From an uncultured Planctomycetia bacterium (GTDB lineage Bacteria > Planctomycetota > Phycisphaerae > Phycisphaerales > SM1A02): 64,000 nucleotides of DNA. The DNA is taken from positions 89,005-153,004 of the forward strand of contig CALMPF010000057.1 in NCBI GenBank assembly GCA_937871505.1. Direction: 5' to 3'. Below, one piece after another: positions 1 through 9,100 of this stretch (position 1 is its first letter; every line of letters begins with the position of its first letter). The position numbers were made by a program, and so were the translations under genes. Under the pieces are notes generated by a model. That model saw nothing but the letters and a program-made list of their open reading frames with translations, was not told where the DNA came from and searched no databases.

Positions 1-749
1 AAGGCCATCGCGCCGACCATCGGTTCGAAGCCCTCGGGACGGATGACGGTGCGATCCCACGCCGGGTGCACTCCCGCCACCGGCAGTCCGTCGCCGGGGC
101 GGAGGCCATCCGCGAGGCGCTTCGCTCCCGGTGAGGTGACGCGGGTGAGGTCGCGGTGCGTCCAGAGCCGACTCGCGGGGATCGCCGCGAAACCGGCCCC
201 CGGCGGCGCCCACTCGAGCCGCAGCATGCGCCTGCCTCCGCCGTCGAAGTGGTCGATGTGAAAGGGGATGCGCCCGGCGCGAAGCTCGATCCGTTCGCTC
301 TCCCGTGCGCGCGCCCCGTGGCGCCCGTCGTTGTCGATGACGCGCGCTCCGTCGAGGAGAAGCCGCGACCCGTCGTCGCTGGTCAGTCGAAAGCGGTAGG
401 CCCCGGCCTCCTCGATCACGATCCAGCCGGTGAGGGTGGCGACGATCGGCGACTCGACCCCGAGAAACCCCTCCTCGCCTTCGAGGTCGATCGTCGGCAC
501 GATCGCGTCCGCGTTGGGAGTCTGGCCCGGGGCGAGCTCGGGGAGCGCGGCGAGCGCGCGATCGACATGCCAGATGCGCAGCGTTGCGCCGCGGTCGAGG
601 TCCTCCGCGCGGGCTGGACCGGAGTGAATCGACGGAGGCGCTGCGGCCGCCCCGGGTCGGAGTGCGCCCGCGACCGCCGCCGCAAGCAGCAAGGTCGAGA
701 GGACGCGCGGAAGAGCGGCGGTCGGCGACGCAGGCATGGCGCCGGCCAT
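1..749 (-). CDS. PA14-domain secreted protein (3' end missing)
   Basis: This open frame has no stop before the left edge, so the C-terminal part is missing. The N-terminus has a signal peptide (hydrophobic stretch [14 protein letters not shown], then an Ala-rich cleavage region). Residues of about 95-185 form a PA14 domain: [20 protein letters not shown] is followed by a DG-x-R-x-I-D-N-D-G turn and a HFDGGG motif with R-x-LEWAPPG. PA14 is a beta-barrel carbohydrate- or surface-binding module. The segment after it ([11 protein letters not shown] then [11 protein letters not shown]) resembles the linker that joins PA14 to a sorbosone-dehydrogenase-like propeller and a haem-binding CxxCH domain in large planctomycete exoproteins, so such domains may follow. 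Starts at 749 and 737 are both in frame; both precede the signal peptide. Confidence 0.75.
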   Translation of the reverse strand, partial: MAGAMPASPTAALPRVLSTLLLAAAVAGALRPGAAAAPPSIHSGPARAEDLDRGATLRIWHVDRALAALPELAPGQTPNADAIVPTIDLEGEEGFLGVESPIVATLTGWIVIEEAGAYRFRLTSDDGSRLLLDGARVIDNDGRHGARARESERIELRAGRIPFHIDHFDGGGRRMLRLEWAPPGAGFAAIPASRLWTHRDLTRVTSPGAKRLADGLRPGDGLPVAGVHPAWDRTVIRPEGFEPMVGAMA

Positions 750-885
750 GCTAACCAGGGCGCTGCGGCAGCGCGACTCGGTGCGCGGCGATGTGCGATC
801 GGGCACCGCTTCGAGCCCCGTCGCGACCGCTCGCGCTCCGCGCCGCAGAGAAAGTGCGCGACCGCCGTGGGCTCGGCAGGGGCCC

Positions 886-1560
886 TCAGTCGCGCAGCTC
901 GACCGTCCAGTACGCCTCGTCGAGGAAGGCCCTCCACGACTGGTACTTCGGCGAGCCGAGCCGGATTGCGATCGCCGGGTTGCGACGGGGGCGCACCGGG
1001 CGGCGCACGAGCTTCATCCGCGCCTGCTCCGGCGTGCGCCCGCCCTTGCGGGCGTTGCAGCGCACGCAGGCGCAGACGAGGTTGGTCCAGGAGTTCTCGC
1101 CGCCCTGCACGCGCGGAACCACGTGATCCAGCGTGAGCTCCTTGGTCGGGAAGCGCTGGCCGCAGTACTGGCAGCGGCTGCCGTCGCGGGCGTAGATGTT
1201 CCGCCGGTTGAGCTTGACGTGCTCGCGCGGGAAGCGGTCGTAGCCGAGCACCCGGATGATCTTGGGGACCGCGATCACGAGGCGCGTCGTCCGCACCCAG
1301 TCGTGGTGCTCGGGCTCGTACTCGCGCTGGAAGGCAGCGACCTCCGCCCACGTCTCGAAGTCATAGTTGACGTAGCGGCCGTCCTCGATCGCCACGACCT
1401 CGGCGATCTCCTTGATGAGCATGCCGAAGGCGCGACGGGCATCGATGACCCGCATCGCCGCGTAGACGCGATTCAGGACGAGCACCTTGGCGTCGAGACC
1501 GGCGCCGGGTGCGGCGAGGACGCCTGTGTGATCGGGCTCCGTGCTCATGCCGACTTCCAT
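886..1560 (-). CDS. HNH endonuclease
   Basis: A protein of 224 residues with a C-terminal HNH nuclease fold. It opens with the family signature [20 protein letters not shown], also seen in cyanobacterial and planctomycete stand-alone HNH proteins. The zinc-stabilised core follows: CQYCG, then [13 protein letters not shown] (first metal/catalytic His), then the N-T-x-L motif and the second pair in [10 protein letters not shown]. The start at 1560 is preceded by GGAGAA at a normal spacing; an in-frame ATG at 1548 is an alternative. There is no methylase or specificity subunit nearby, so restriction function is not implied. These proteins are usually annotated only by domain, and the substrate is unknown. 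Confidence 0.85.
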   Translation of the reverse strand: MEVGMSTEPDHTGVLAAPGAGLDAKVLVLNRVYAAMRVIDARRAFGMLIKEIAEVVAIEDGRYVNYDFETWAEVAAFQREYEPEHHDWVRTTRLVIAVPKIIRVLGYDRFPREHVKLNRRNIYARDGSRCQYCGQRFPTKELTLDHVVPRVQGGENSWTNLVCACVRCNARKGGRTPEQARMKLVRRPVRPRRNPAIAIRLGSPKYQSWRAFLDEAYWTVELRD

Positions 1561-2085
1561 GCCGACGTTCTCCTTCGCGCGGGGACGGATGGCGGACGGT
1601 GCTGCCTCCGGGGGTCCACTCCCGCACCGCCAGACTCCCGCGACCAGGACCTGATGACCGGACCCTGCCGGCCAGCTTCGGATCGACGAGGATGGACGAG
1701 CGGGAGGACGGGGGCAGTGGCGGGCGGTCGCAGGCGATCGTCGGATGACGCCGATCCGCCGACGCGACGATGCTATCCGCGGCCCTCCGGAGCGAGCAAG
1801 AGCGGCGCCGATGAAGGTCGTGCGAGCGCTCGGTTCAGCGAGGCCGGGAGTGCGCCGCGCTGCGGCAGCGGCCCACCGCGCCGTCGAGGTGCTGGCGGGG
1901 CGCGAACCGCCGCCATCGCCGGGTGCATGACCGAGAACGGCCTGCGCGAACGCCTCATCTAGACTCGTCCCGCTGGAGAGGTGCATGCCGGACGCCCGAT
2001 CCGACGTCGAGCGGCTCGGTGACGCAGGCTCCCATGCACCGAGTGAGCCGCGTCCACCGCGTCCACCGCGTCCACCAGGTCCACC
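1561..2085. other. Intergenic stretch without a clear gene
   Basis: This lies between the divergent HNH gene and the membrane-protein operon. Open frames exist on both strands but encode Arg/Pro-rich sequence without domain signatures, as expected by chance at this GC content. The only structure seen is the 9-bp tandem repeat at its right end. It should hold the promoters of both neighbours; no convincing -35/-10 pair was recognised. Confidence 0.5.
2049..2084 (+). repeat. 9-bp tandem repeat (4 units) at a ribosome-binding position
   Basis: Three exact CGCGTCCAC units and a fourth variant CAGGTCCAC run directly up to the ATG at 2086. The variant unit supplies the only purine-rich stretch (CAGG) close to the start, so unit number sets the leader sequence directly before the initiation codon. 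Confidence 0.7.
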
Positions 2086-2886
2086 ATGGAGCCCATCGAG
2101 TCGATCACCTTCGTCGTCGCTGTCGTCCTCTCCCTCGTCCTCTGGAGCCGCTGGTACCTCTGCCTCGTTCGCGTGAGGCGGCTGGCGCTCTCCGGGCGGG
2201 GGATGCTGCTGCTCGCCCTCGCACCGGTGGTGGCGTGGGCGACCACGACCGCCGTCGTACTCGCTTATGGCGACGCGGTGGTCCGCGCGAGCCCGCTCTG
2301 GATCGCGTTCTATCTGTTCCTCGGGATGGCGTGGACGGGCGGCGTCGCGCTGCTCATGCCGCTGCTGGGCATCCACCCCTTCATCGACGCGATCGAGCGC
2401 CGCAACGCGATCGCGGCATGGCCAGTGGCGGGGACCCTGATCGGCGCCGGACTCGCCTTCGCGGGGGGGAACATCGGCGACGGTCCCGGGTTCTGGGTGG
2501 TGCTCTTCTCCGCGGCGCTCTCGACGGGGGCGCTGATCGGGCTCCTGATCGTGGTCGGCGTCGTCGCGCGGACCGATCTGCGCGTGACCGTCGATCGCGA
2601 TCCGGCGGCGGCGTTCCGACTCGGGCTTCTCGCCATCTGCATGGGCGCGATGCTCGGCCGCGCGGTTGCGGGCGACTGGGTCTCGCCCGGGGCGACCGTG
2701 CGCGAGTTTCTCCGCGACGGCTGGCCCGCGGCGGCCTTGGCGATGATCGAGATCGGCGTCGCCCGCTTTCCGCGCACGCCGCGCCCCAACGGGCGCTTCG
2801 AACTCGACCTGCCCGGGCTCTTCGCAGGGTTCGTCTCCATCGGCTTCACGGTGACCCAGCTCATCGTCGTCGGATGGTGGCGTTGA
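2086..2886 (+). CDS. Polytopic membrane protein of unknown function
   Basis: A protein of 266 residues with about seven hydrophobic helices: one at the extreme N-terminus (residues 7-27), others near 40-62, 68-92, 105-125, 130-155 and 180-200, and one at the C-terminus (240-262). No conserved motif was recognised. The fourth helix is Gly/Ala-rich (IGAGLAFAGG). The stop overlaps the start of the next gene by 13 nt, so the two are probably translationally coupled and belong to one operon with the ATP-grasp enzyme. That points to a membrane partner of a peptide-ligase-type reaction, but this is inference only. Confidence 0.7.
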   Translation: MEPIESITFVVAVVLSLVLWSRWYLCLVRVRRLALSGRGMLLLALAPVVAWATTTAVVLAYGDAVVRASPLWIAFYLFLGMAWTGGVALLMPLLGIHPFIDAIERRNAIAAWPVAGTLIGAGLAFAGGNIGDGPGFWVVLFSAALSTGALIGLLIVVGVVARTDLRVTVDRDPAAAFRLGLLAICMGAMLGRAVAGDWVSPGATVREFLRDGWPAAALAMIEIGVARFPRTPRPNGRFELDLPGLFAGFVSIGFTVTQLIVVGWWR

Positions 2887-4508
2887 GGGGCATCCGGGCG
2901 GGGCTTGCCCTCGATGCCGCCGGGGCGCGGGCGCTGCGCGAGGCAATGCTCTTCGAGGCGGGCAAGTGGGACCCCCAGCACGCCGAGGGCTCGGCGCTGG
3001 CCCCCTACGCGATCCTGCTCGATCCCGCCCTCTGGCGCGAGCTGGCGACGCTCGCCGAAGGGATGGCGAAGGAACTTCTCGCGGCGGAACGAGCGCTCGC
3101 GGGGCATCCCGAGCGTTGGAAGGACCTCGGGCTGCCGCGCTCGTTCATCCGCGGCGCCACCGCGGCGCTCCGCGCCGGGGGGCTTCCCGCCGAGGGGCCG
3201 CGCACGATCCGCTTCGATCTGCATCCGACCACTGCGGGGTGGCGCCTCTCCGAAGCGAACACCGATGTCCCCGGGGGGTTCCTCGAGGCGGCGTGGCTGC
3301 CGAGGATCCTGCTGCGCCTCCATGGCAGGCCCGAGGCGTGCCCCTGCGGCGATCCCGGCGGCGCTCTTGCGCTGGCCCTTGCGGAGCGGCTCCTGCCGAG
3401 CGCCGGGGCGCGATCGGGCGATGCGGGCGGTTCCCTCAAGGCGCCGAGCGGGGCCCGGCCGCGCGACGGTCGGACGGCTGCATCGGCGAGCGATCGCGGC
3501 GCCGCGCCGGTGGTTGCGCTCCTTCATGCGACCGCCTTCGTCGACGATCGTCAGGTGATGGAGCACCTCGCGCGCGCGTTGAGTGCGGAGGGGCTTCGTC
3601 CCGTGCTCGCCGCGCCTGATCAGATCGTCCCCGCGCGGGACGACTCCCTTGCGCTTCGCACGAGCTGGTACGAAGGGGCCATCGACGGCGTCGTTCGCTT
3701 CTATCCCGGAGAGTGGCTCGGGCTGCTTCGTCACGGGAGCGGCTGGCCGGCGCTGGCGAGGGCGCACCTGCCGCAGTCCAACCCGCCCTCGTCGCTTCTG
3801 GTCCAGAGCAAGCGGCTCGCGCTCCTCGCCGAGCGCGGCGAGGTGCCTCCGATGCCGACCTTCCTCGCGGCTCTCCCGGAGACGTGCGATCTGCGCGCGG
3901 TGATCGAGGCCGAGTGGTTCCGCGGACGGTGCCGGCGGCAGTTCCAGAGACGGCCTTGGGGACGGCTCTGGGACTGGATCGATCGATGCGTTCCGCGCGC
4001 GCGGCGGCGGTCGGGCGACACGTCGGATGCAGAGGTCGGAGGGCACGGGCGCGGAGGCGCAGATGGCCGCGCCAGCGCCCGCGCCGAGGGGCTCGTCCGT
4101 GCTCGCGCGGCGCCCGGGGCTGCCCGGCAGCCGGACGCCGAGGCAGGCGCTCTCGAGCCGCGGTTCCTCGGCGAGGAGTGGGTCCTCAAGCCGGCCCTCG
4201 GGCGCGTCGGCGACGGTGTCCTCGTCGCGGGAGCGGTGGGGCAGCGCGAGCGCCTCGAGGTGCTCGCCGAAGCTCGCGCGGCCCCGGGCGACTTCGTGGC
4301 GCAGCGGCGCTTCCACTCGATTTCGCTGATGACGCCGGAGGGGGAGCGGCACTTCTGCCTCGGCCTCTTCACCGTCGATGGCCGCGCCGTCGGGGCCTAT
4401 GGCCGAGTCGCGGCGCGGGCTCGGATCGACGGCAACGCTCAGGATGTCGCGGTTCTCGTGGACGACGGGAGTACCCTCGACCGTGTTCGACTCGAGCCTC
4501 CAGAGTGA
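2874..4508 (+). CDS. ATP-grasp protein, glutathionylspermidine-synthase-like
   Basis: A protein of 544 residues. The N-terminal third resembles the pre-ATP-grasp region of the glutathionylspermidine synthase family (RFDLHPTTAGWRLSEANTD, then a proline-glycine turn), and the C-terminal part has an ATP-grasp nucleotide-binding strand (EEWVLKPALGRVGDGV). Enzymes of this type join a carboxylate to an amine using ATP. A middle segment (residues of about 375-430) is Arg/Ala/Gly-rich and poorly conserved in appearance. The ATG at 2874 is chosen because it overlaps the upstream stop by 13 nt and leads straight into the conserved region; a GTG at 2877 is also possible. The substrate cannot be predicted. 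It sits between two unknown membrane-associated proteins. Confidence 0.75.
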   Translation: MVALRGIRAGLALDAAGARALREAMLFEAGKWDPQHAEGSALAPYAILLDPALWRELATLAEGMAKELLAAERALAGHPERWKDLGLPRSFIRGATAALRAGGLPAEGPRTIRFDLHPTTAGWRLSEANTDVPGGFLEAAWLPRILLRLHGRPEACPCGDPGGALALALAERLLPSAGARSGDAGGSLKAPSGARPRDGRTAASASDRGAAPVVALLHATAFVDDRQVMEHLARALSAEGLRPVLAAPDQIVPARDDSLALRTSWYEGAIDGVVRFYPGEWLGLLRHGSGWPALARAHLPQSNPPSSLLVQSKRLALLAERGEVPPMPTFLAALPETCDLRAVIEAEWFRGRCRRQFQRRPWGRLWDWIDRCVPRARRRSGDTSDAEVGGHGRGGADGRASARAEGLVRARAAPGAARQPDAEAGALEPRFLGEEWVLKPALGRVGDGVLVAGAVGQRERLEVLAEARAAPGDFVAQRRFHSISLMTPEGERHFCLGLFTVDGRAVGAYGRVAARARIDGNAQDVAVLVDDGSTLDRVRLEPPE

Positions 4509-5493
4509 TCCGCGCGCGATCTTCGAAGCGTGGGCACCGCGCGGGGTGATCTGGTCGGAGTGGGCCAAGCCGGTGCTCCTCGTTCAGGCCGGGCGCCGCG
4601 GGGGGTTGTCCGCCTCAGGCGATCCCGGCAATCCCACCGCGGGCGCCGCGCTCGCCCCGCGATCGGGCTTCGCCGACCTTGCGAGCGCGAGCGGCGGACC
4701 TGCCGTCGAGCGTCCCGCCCAGCGCGCCGCGTCGCCCTGGCCGGATGAAGCGGCGGCGCCTCCCGCCCTCGACGATCGCGACGTCGTCCCCCCTGCGAGC
4801 CCGCTCAAGCCTGCGGAGACGCCGGCGCCATCGGGCCCGCTCGAGATCGACGCGCTGATCGACGCCTGTGCGGCGCGCTGGCCGCTGCGCATGCGCGAGC
4901 GCCGGGCGCTCGTCCTCGATCTGCCCGCGTCGGAGTCGATCGCGGCGGGCTTGGCGCTGGCGCGGCGCGGCTTCCGGCCCGTGCCGCTCTTCAATACCAC
5001 CGACGGACCGGGGGCGATCGTCGACGTGCAGCCGATCCTGCGCGGGCTGGTCGCGGGGGCCGAGGCGCTGGCGCGGATCCGCCTCGATCCCGACGCGCCT
5101 CCGGCGTTTCTCATCGACGAGAAGCGCACGGCGCCCCGTCCCCAGCCGGGGCTCTACGACAACCGCTGGATCGTCTTCCCGCAGGACTTCCCCGCGGCGT
5201 CCCTGCTCCGGGCCCACGCGATCGAGGAGGCGATCGTCGTTCGTCGCGACGACCGCGCCCCGGAGGCGGATCTCCTCGCCGTTCTCGACGGCTGGCGCCA
5301 CGAGGGCATCCGCGTCGGCGTGCGACGCATCGATCACCCGGACGCGCCGCCGCGCGAGCTCCCCGGCCGCGCCCGACGCTTGGTCGGCCCGCTCCTCGCC
5401 TTCGCGGCCGTCTTTCTCGGCCTCCGCCGCAACAGCGCCGGCGGCTTCGGCGCCGCCATCCCCTTCGCCGCCAGCGGCGGCGGGTTCGGATGA
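4483..5493 (+). CDS. Unknown protein with C-terminal membrane helix, third gene of ATP-grasp operon
   Basis: About 336 residues from a GTG at 4483 that overlaps the end of the ATP-grasp gene by 26 nt; an in-frame ATG at 4444 would lengthen the overlap. Residues of about 50-120 are Ala/Pro-rich and look disordered. The central part is globular (from IDALIDACAARWPLRMRERR to VRRIDHPDAPPREL) and includes LFNTTDGPGAIVD and FLIDEKRTAPRPQPGLYDNR. Near the C-terminus a single hydrophobic helix (LVGPLLAFAAVFLGLRR) is followed by a Gly-rich tail. No family was recognised. The overlapping arrangement implies it is co-expressed with the ligase-like enzyme. Confidence 0.6.
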   Translation: MFDSSLQSDPRAIFEAWAPRGVIWSEWAKPVLLVQAGRRGGLSASGDPGNPTAGAALAPRSGFADLASASGGPAVERPAQRAASPWPDEAAAPPALDDRDVVPPASPLKPAETPAPSGPLEIDALIDACAARWPLRMRERRALVLDLPASESIAAGLALARRGFRPVPLFNTTDGPGAIVDVQPILRGLVAGAEALARIRLDPDAPPAFLIDEKRTAPRPQPGLYDNRWIVFPQDFPAASLLRAHAIEEAIVVRRDDRAPEADLLAVLDGWRHEGIRVGVRRIDHPDAPPRELPGRARRLVGPLLAFAAVFLGLRRNSAGGFGAAIPFAASGGGFG

Positions 5494-6175
5494 CGGCGAC
5501 CCGCGCATGGAGCCCGATGCGGCCAGCCCCCCCGGCGGCACGGGGAACCTTGCCCGTGGTCGGACGTGAAGCCTGCCCCTCCCATGGCACTGGCAGCCTT
5601 GCCCGTGGTCGGACGTGCAGCCACTCCCGCGCCTTGGCCCTCCGTCCCTGAGGGTGCCGTTCGGCTGCCGAGTGCCGCACGGGTGGGATGGCGATGCGAC
5701 CGGGGCAGGAATCACCATTCCCCCAAGAGCGTGAGTCGTGTCCCGCGCAGGCAACCGAAAATCACCCCCTCGCCAAGGCGCCACTCGGTAACGCCCCGAA
5801 GCGAACCGGCCCGATCCAGCACGTTCCTCGCCCCGGCGGTGCGCCGGAGACGCGCTCAAGCGCCGGCGCGGAACTCCGTCCGGCCTCGCCCGCCGATCAG
5901 CAGCGCTGTGCGACCGGTCCCGACCGAACGCGCCAGCCCGCTGCCCCAGCGCTCGGCGCCAGCGCTCCGCCCCACCTCACACCCCGCACCAGATCCCACC
6001 TCGTCCCCACTCCCTCCCGCTGTCCACCTCCGAACAACCAGGGCCGCTCCCGAGCCCATCAGCGACGCTCCGAGTACCCTGCTGGCGCACCCGTCATCCC
6101 TTTCACGCCGATCAGTCGTTTGCCGGGTATCGGCCCTTTCCGCAGCGCTGCACGCCACGCCGAACCGGGGAGATC
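5494..6175. other. Long upstream region of the TIR-CHAT gene
   Basis: No coding region is convincing here. From about 5730 to 6160 the + strand is strongly C-rich and G-poor, unlike the neighbouring genes. Two 21-bp direct repeats lie at 5548 and 5597. GGGGAG sits three bases before the ATG at 6176, a shorter spacing than usual. The region presumably carries the promoter and 5' leader of the TIR-CHAT gene. Confidence 0.5.
5548..5617 (+). repeat. Pair of 21-bp direct repeats upstream of the TIR-CHAT gene
   Basis: The sequence CCTTGCCCGTGGTCGGACGT plus one G occurs at 5548-5568 and again at 5597-5617, 49 nt apart (close to five helical turns). Each copy is followed by a near-identical AGCC. 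Helically phased direct repeats can be binding sites for a regulator, but no regulator is identified. Confidence 0.6.
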
Positions 6176-9100
6176 ATGACCGAGCGCGAGTCGAGCGAAG
6201 CCTCAGGCGGGAGAAGCGTCGAAGCACCGGGCGCGGAATCGGGCGGGGTCCGTGATCGCCCGCCCCGCGTGTATCTCGTCCATCGTCAGGCGGACAGCGC
6301 CTTGGCCGAGTCGATCGCGGCGTTCCTGCGCGAGGCTGGAATCGACTGCTGGTTCGACGGATGGGAGATCCTCGGGGGCGATCAGTTCGTCGCCAAGATG
6401 GACCTCGGCCTCAAGCAGGCCGATGGCGGGCTGATCCTCCTCACCGAGCAGGGGGTGGGGACGGGAACGTGGTCATCGGAGGAGTTTGCCGCGTTGATGC
6501 GGAAGGTTGTCGAGGAGCGGGAGCGCGTCCCACGGCCGTTCCTGATCCCGATCGAAGCAGGTCGGGCGCCGGACATGCCGGAGTTTCTCCGCACCCGCTC
6601 GCCGATTCCGGCCGCCAATCGGGATGCAATCGCGGACGCGATCCTGCGCCACTGCGGCCTTCGCGGTCCGAAGGCACCTCCGTTGGGACGGATCGCTCCT
6701 CAGGAGCGGGCAGCGCTCATCGAGATCGAGCTCCAGCGATCGGGTGACGAGGTCTCGACCCGGCTCCTGATTGCGGCGCCGCAGCCCCAGCAAGCGCGGG
6801 AGCGAGGGGAAGACCGCGCCTCCGAGGCCGATGCAGCGCAGAGTGCATCGACCCATGGCGGTCGCCTGAGCGCCGCCGAGATCGACGCGCTTCACGACGA
6901 GCTCCTCCTGCGGCACGCAGTGACGAGGGATGCCCCCGAGGCGTCTCTCGCGCTCCGCGTCGATCGGAACGAGCGGATCCAGCGCGTCGGCGAGCGGCTT
7001 GCTGGCCTCCTCGGGCCCGAGGGGGTGGAACGGCTCGGGCAGGCGCTCGCCTTGACGTCTCGAGCCGGGGACGCGACCGTCATCGTCCGGTCGCAGGATC
7101 CAGCGCTCCTCTGTCTGCCGTGGGAGGCGCTGATCGTCGGGGCGCTCGGACCGATCGGCATCCTGCCGCGGACGACGATCGTCCGGGCGGTCGACGTCGA
7201 CAGGGCGCGGCCGCCCGTCGAGTACCCCGGACCGCTCCGGGTGCTGGTTGCCATCGCGGCCCCGGACGACGATCTCGACCATCGGCGCGAGTCGCAGGTG
7301 ATCGTCGATGCGGTCGAGGGGCTCAACGCCTACGGAGCCCGGGTTGCGTTTGCGGATGAGGGAGGTACCCGCGAGGCCCTTCGCGCTCAGCTCGATGCCG
7401 GGTCGCACCACGTCCTGCATCTCTGCGCCCACGGCGGCCGGGGCGTCCTCCAGTTCGAAGGTGCCGACGGGTCGCCGGACCCCATCACGCCGAGTGGTCT
7501 TGCCGAGTTGCTCCTCGGATGCAGGAACCCTCCATCGCTGGTCGTCCTCTCCGCCTGCCAGAGCGGGGCGATCGGGGATGCGGATGGGGGCGGGGGCGAC
7601 GCCGCGCATCGGGCGTTCGCCCCGGCCCTCATCGCCGCGGGGGTGCCCGCCGTCGTCGCCATGCATGGCGCCGTGAGCGATGGCTACGCGACCGAGCTGG
7701 CGCGGTGCTTCTACCTGGAGCTTGCCCGGGGGAGCGATCCGGTTCCGGCGAGCGCCCTCGCCCGCGCCCGTGTCGCGGTCGAGCGGGAGCGGGTCGGCGC
7801 GCAACGGCGCGGGATCGAGTCGCGCGCTGCGATTCCGGAGTTCACCACGCCCGCCGCGTACGGAGCCGCGCAAGCTCCCGTGACGGCGCTCTTCGACATC
7901 ACCCGCCCGGGCGAGCCCGCTTCGGCCGCGGCTCCGCTGGTGCCGATACCCGGGCTGGCGGTTCGCCCGCTCGGCTACGCGGTCGGGCGACGCGACTTGG
8001 CCAGACGACTGCGGCGGCTGGTCTGTCACGCGGACTCCCGCGGCGCGGTGATCTGGGGCCAAGGGGGCGTCGGCAAGTCGACCTTGGCGACGTCGCTGGC
8101 GCAATCGCTGCGGCGCGATGGGTGGATCGTCGCAGCGGTCGTGGGAGGGTGTGCGATCAGCACGATCGGCACCGCGGTTGCCCGGGCGTGGGCCGAGCAG
8201 GGCGATGGGGGGCGATCGCGTGAAGACGACCAAAGGCGCAGAAGTCGCTACGAGTCGCTCAGACGCGCCGAGCTGCGCTCCGACGATGACAACCTCGCGG
8301 ACCTCCGAGTGCTCCTCGCAGAGGAGCGGCTCCTGCTGCTTCTCGACAACTTCGAGAGCAACCAGTTCGGGGGGCGGCCACCATCGCCTCCGCCTTCAGC
8401 GACCTCGACCGACCCGGCCGCCACCGCCTCTGCCTGCGGCGTCGAGGCATCGCCGCCATCGGAGAGCATCCCGTCGGAGCTTGCCAAGCGCCTCGGCGAA
8501 CTCGCATGCGCGGCCCGCCGTGGCGCCATCGTGGCGACCAGCCGGTATCGGGTTCCCGAGATCGATGGATGGCTCGAGCACGTCGATGCGGCGACCCCGC
8601 TCACGCCGATCCAGGTCCGTCAGTTCGTCTGGCGTCTCGAGGGGCTGCTGGCGTTGAAGCCCAGCGATCGGCAGAGCCTCCTCGAACGACTCGGCGGCCA
8701 CCCGCGCGCGATCGAGTTTGCCGACACCCTGCTTCGACCGAGGCACGCGGATCGGGCTGGCGCCGTCGTGAAGGAGATCGAGCGCCGGATCGAGACCCTC
8801 GCGCGCTCGACAGTGGACGCGCTGATGCGCGACCGTCCAGCCGATGGGGCGCGAACCGATCGTGCCGTTGAGTGGGCGACCCGTCTCGCCGCCGAAGACG
8901 TCCAGCTCGAAGCGCTCATCGAGGCGATGACTCCGTTCGATCGGCGGGTGCTCTCGGCCCTCGCCCTCTATCGGCGCGGCGTTCCGGGCGGGGCGAGCTG
9001 GGACGTGCTCGTCGCGGAGGGCCCGCCCGGGGAGCTCGTGCAGCTTGACCGATCCCAGCAACTCTGCCGGATCGAGGAGTCGATCGGCCGGCTGCACGAG

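Noticed and set aside
886..1560. HNH nuclease as part of a restriction system or intein/homing element
   Set aside because: There are no methylase, specificity or intein-host genes nearby, and the protein is a common stand-alone form.
7080..7860. Reading the protease domain as a metacaspase (C14) rather than CHAT
   Set aside because: Both have the HG and ACxSG dyad motifs. The upstream LPWEAL motif and the position between TIR and NTPase fit CHAT better.
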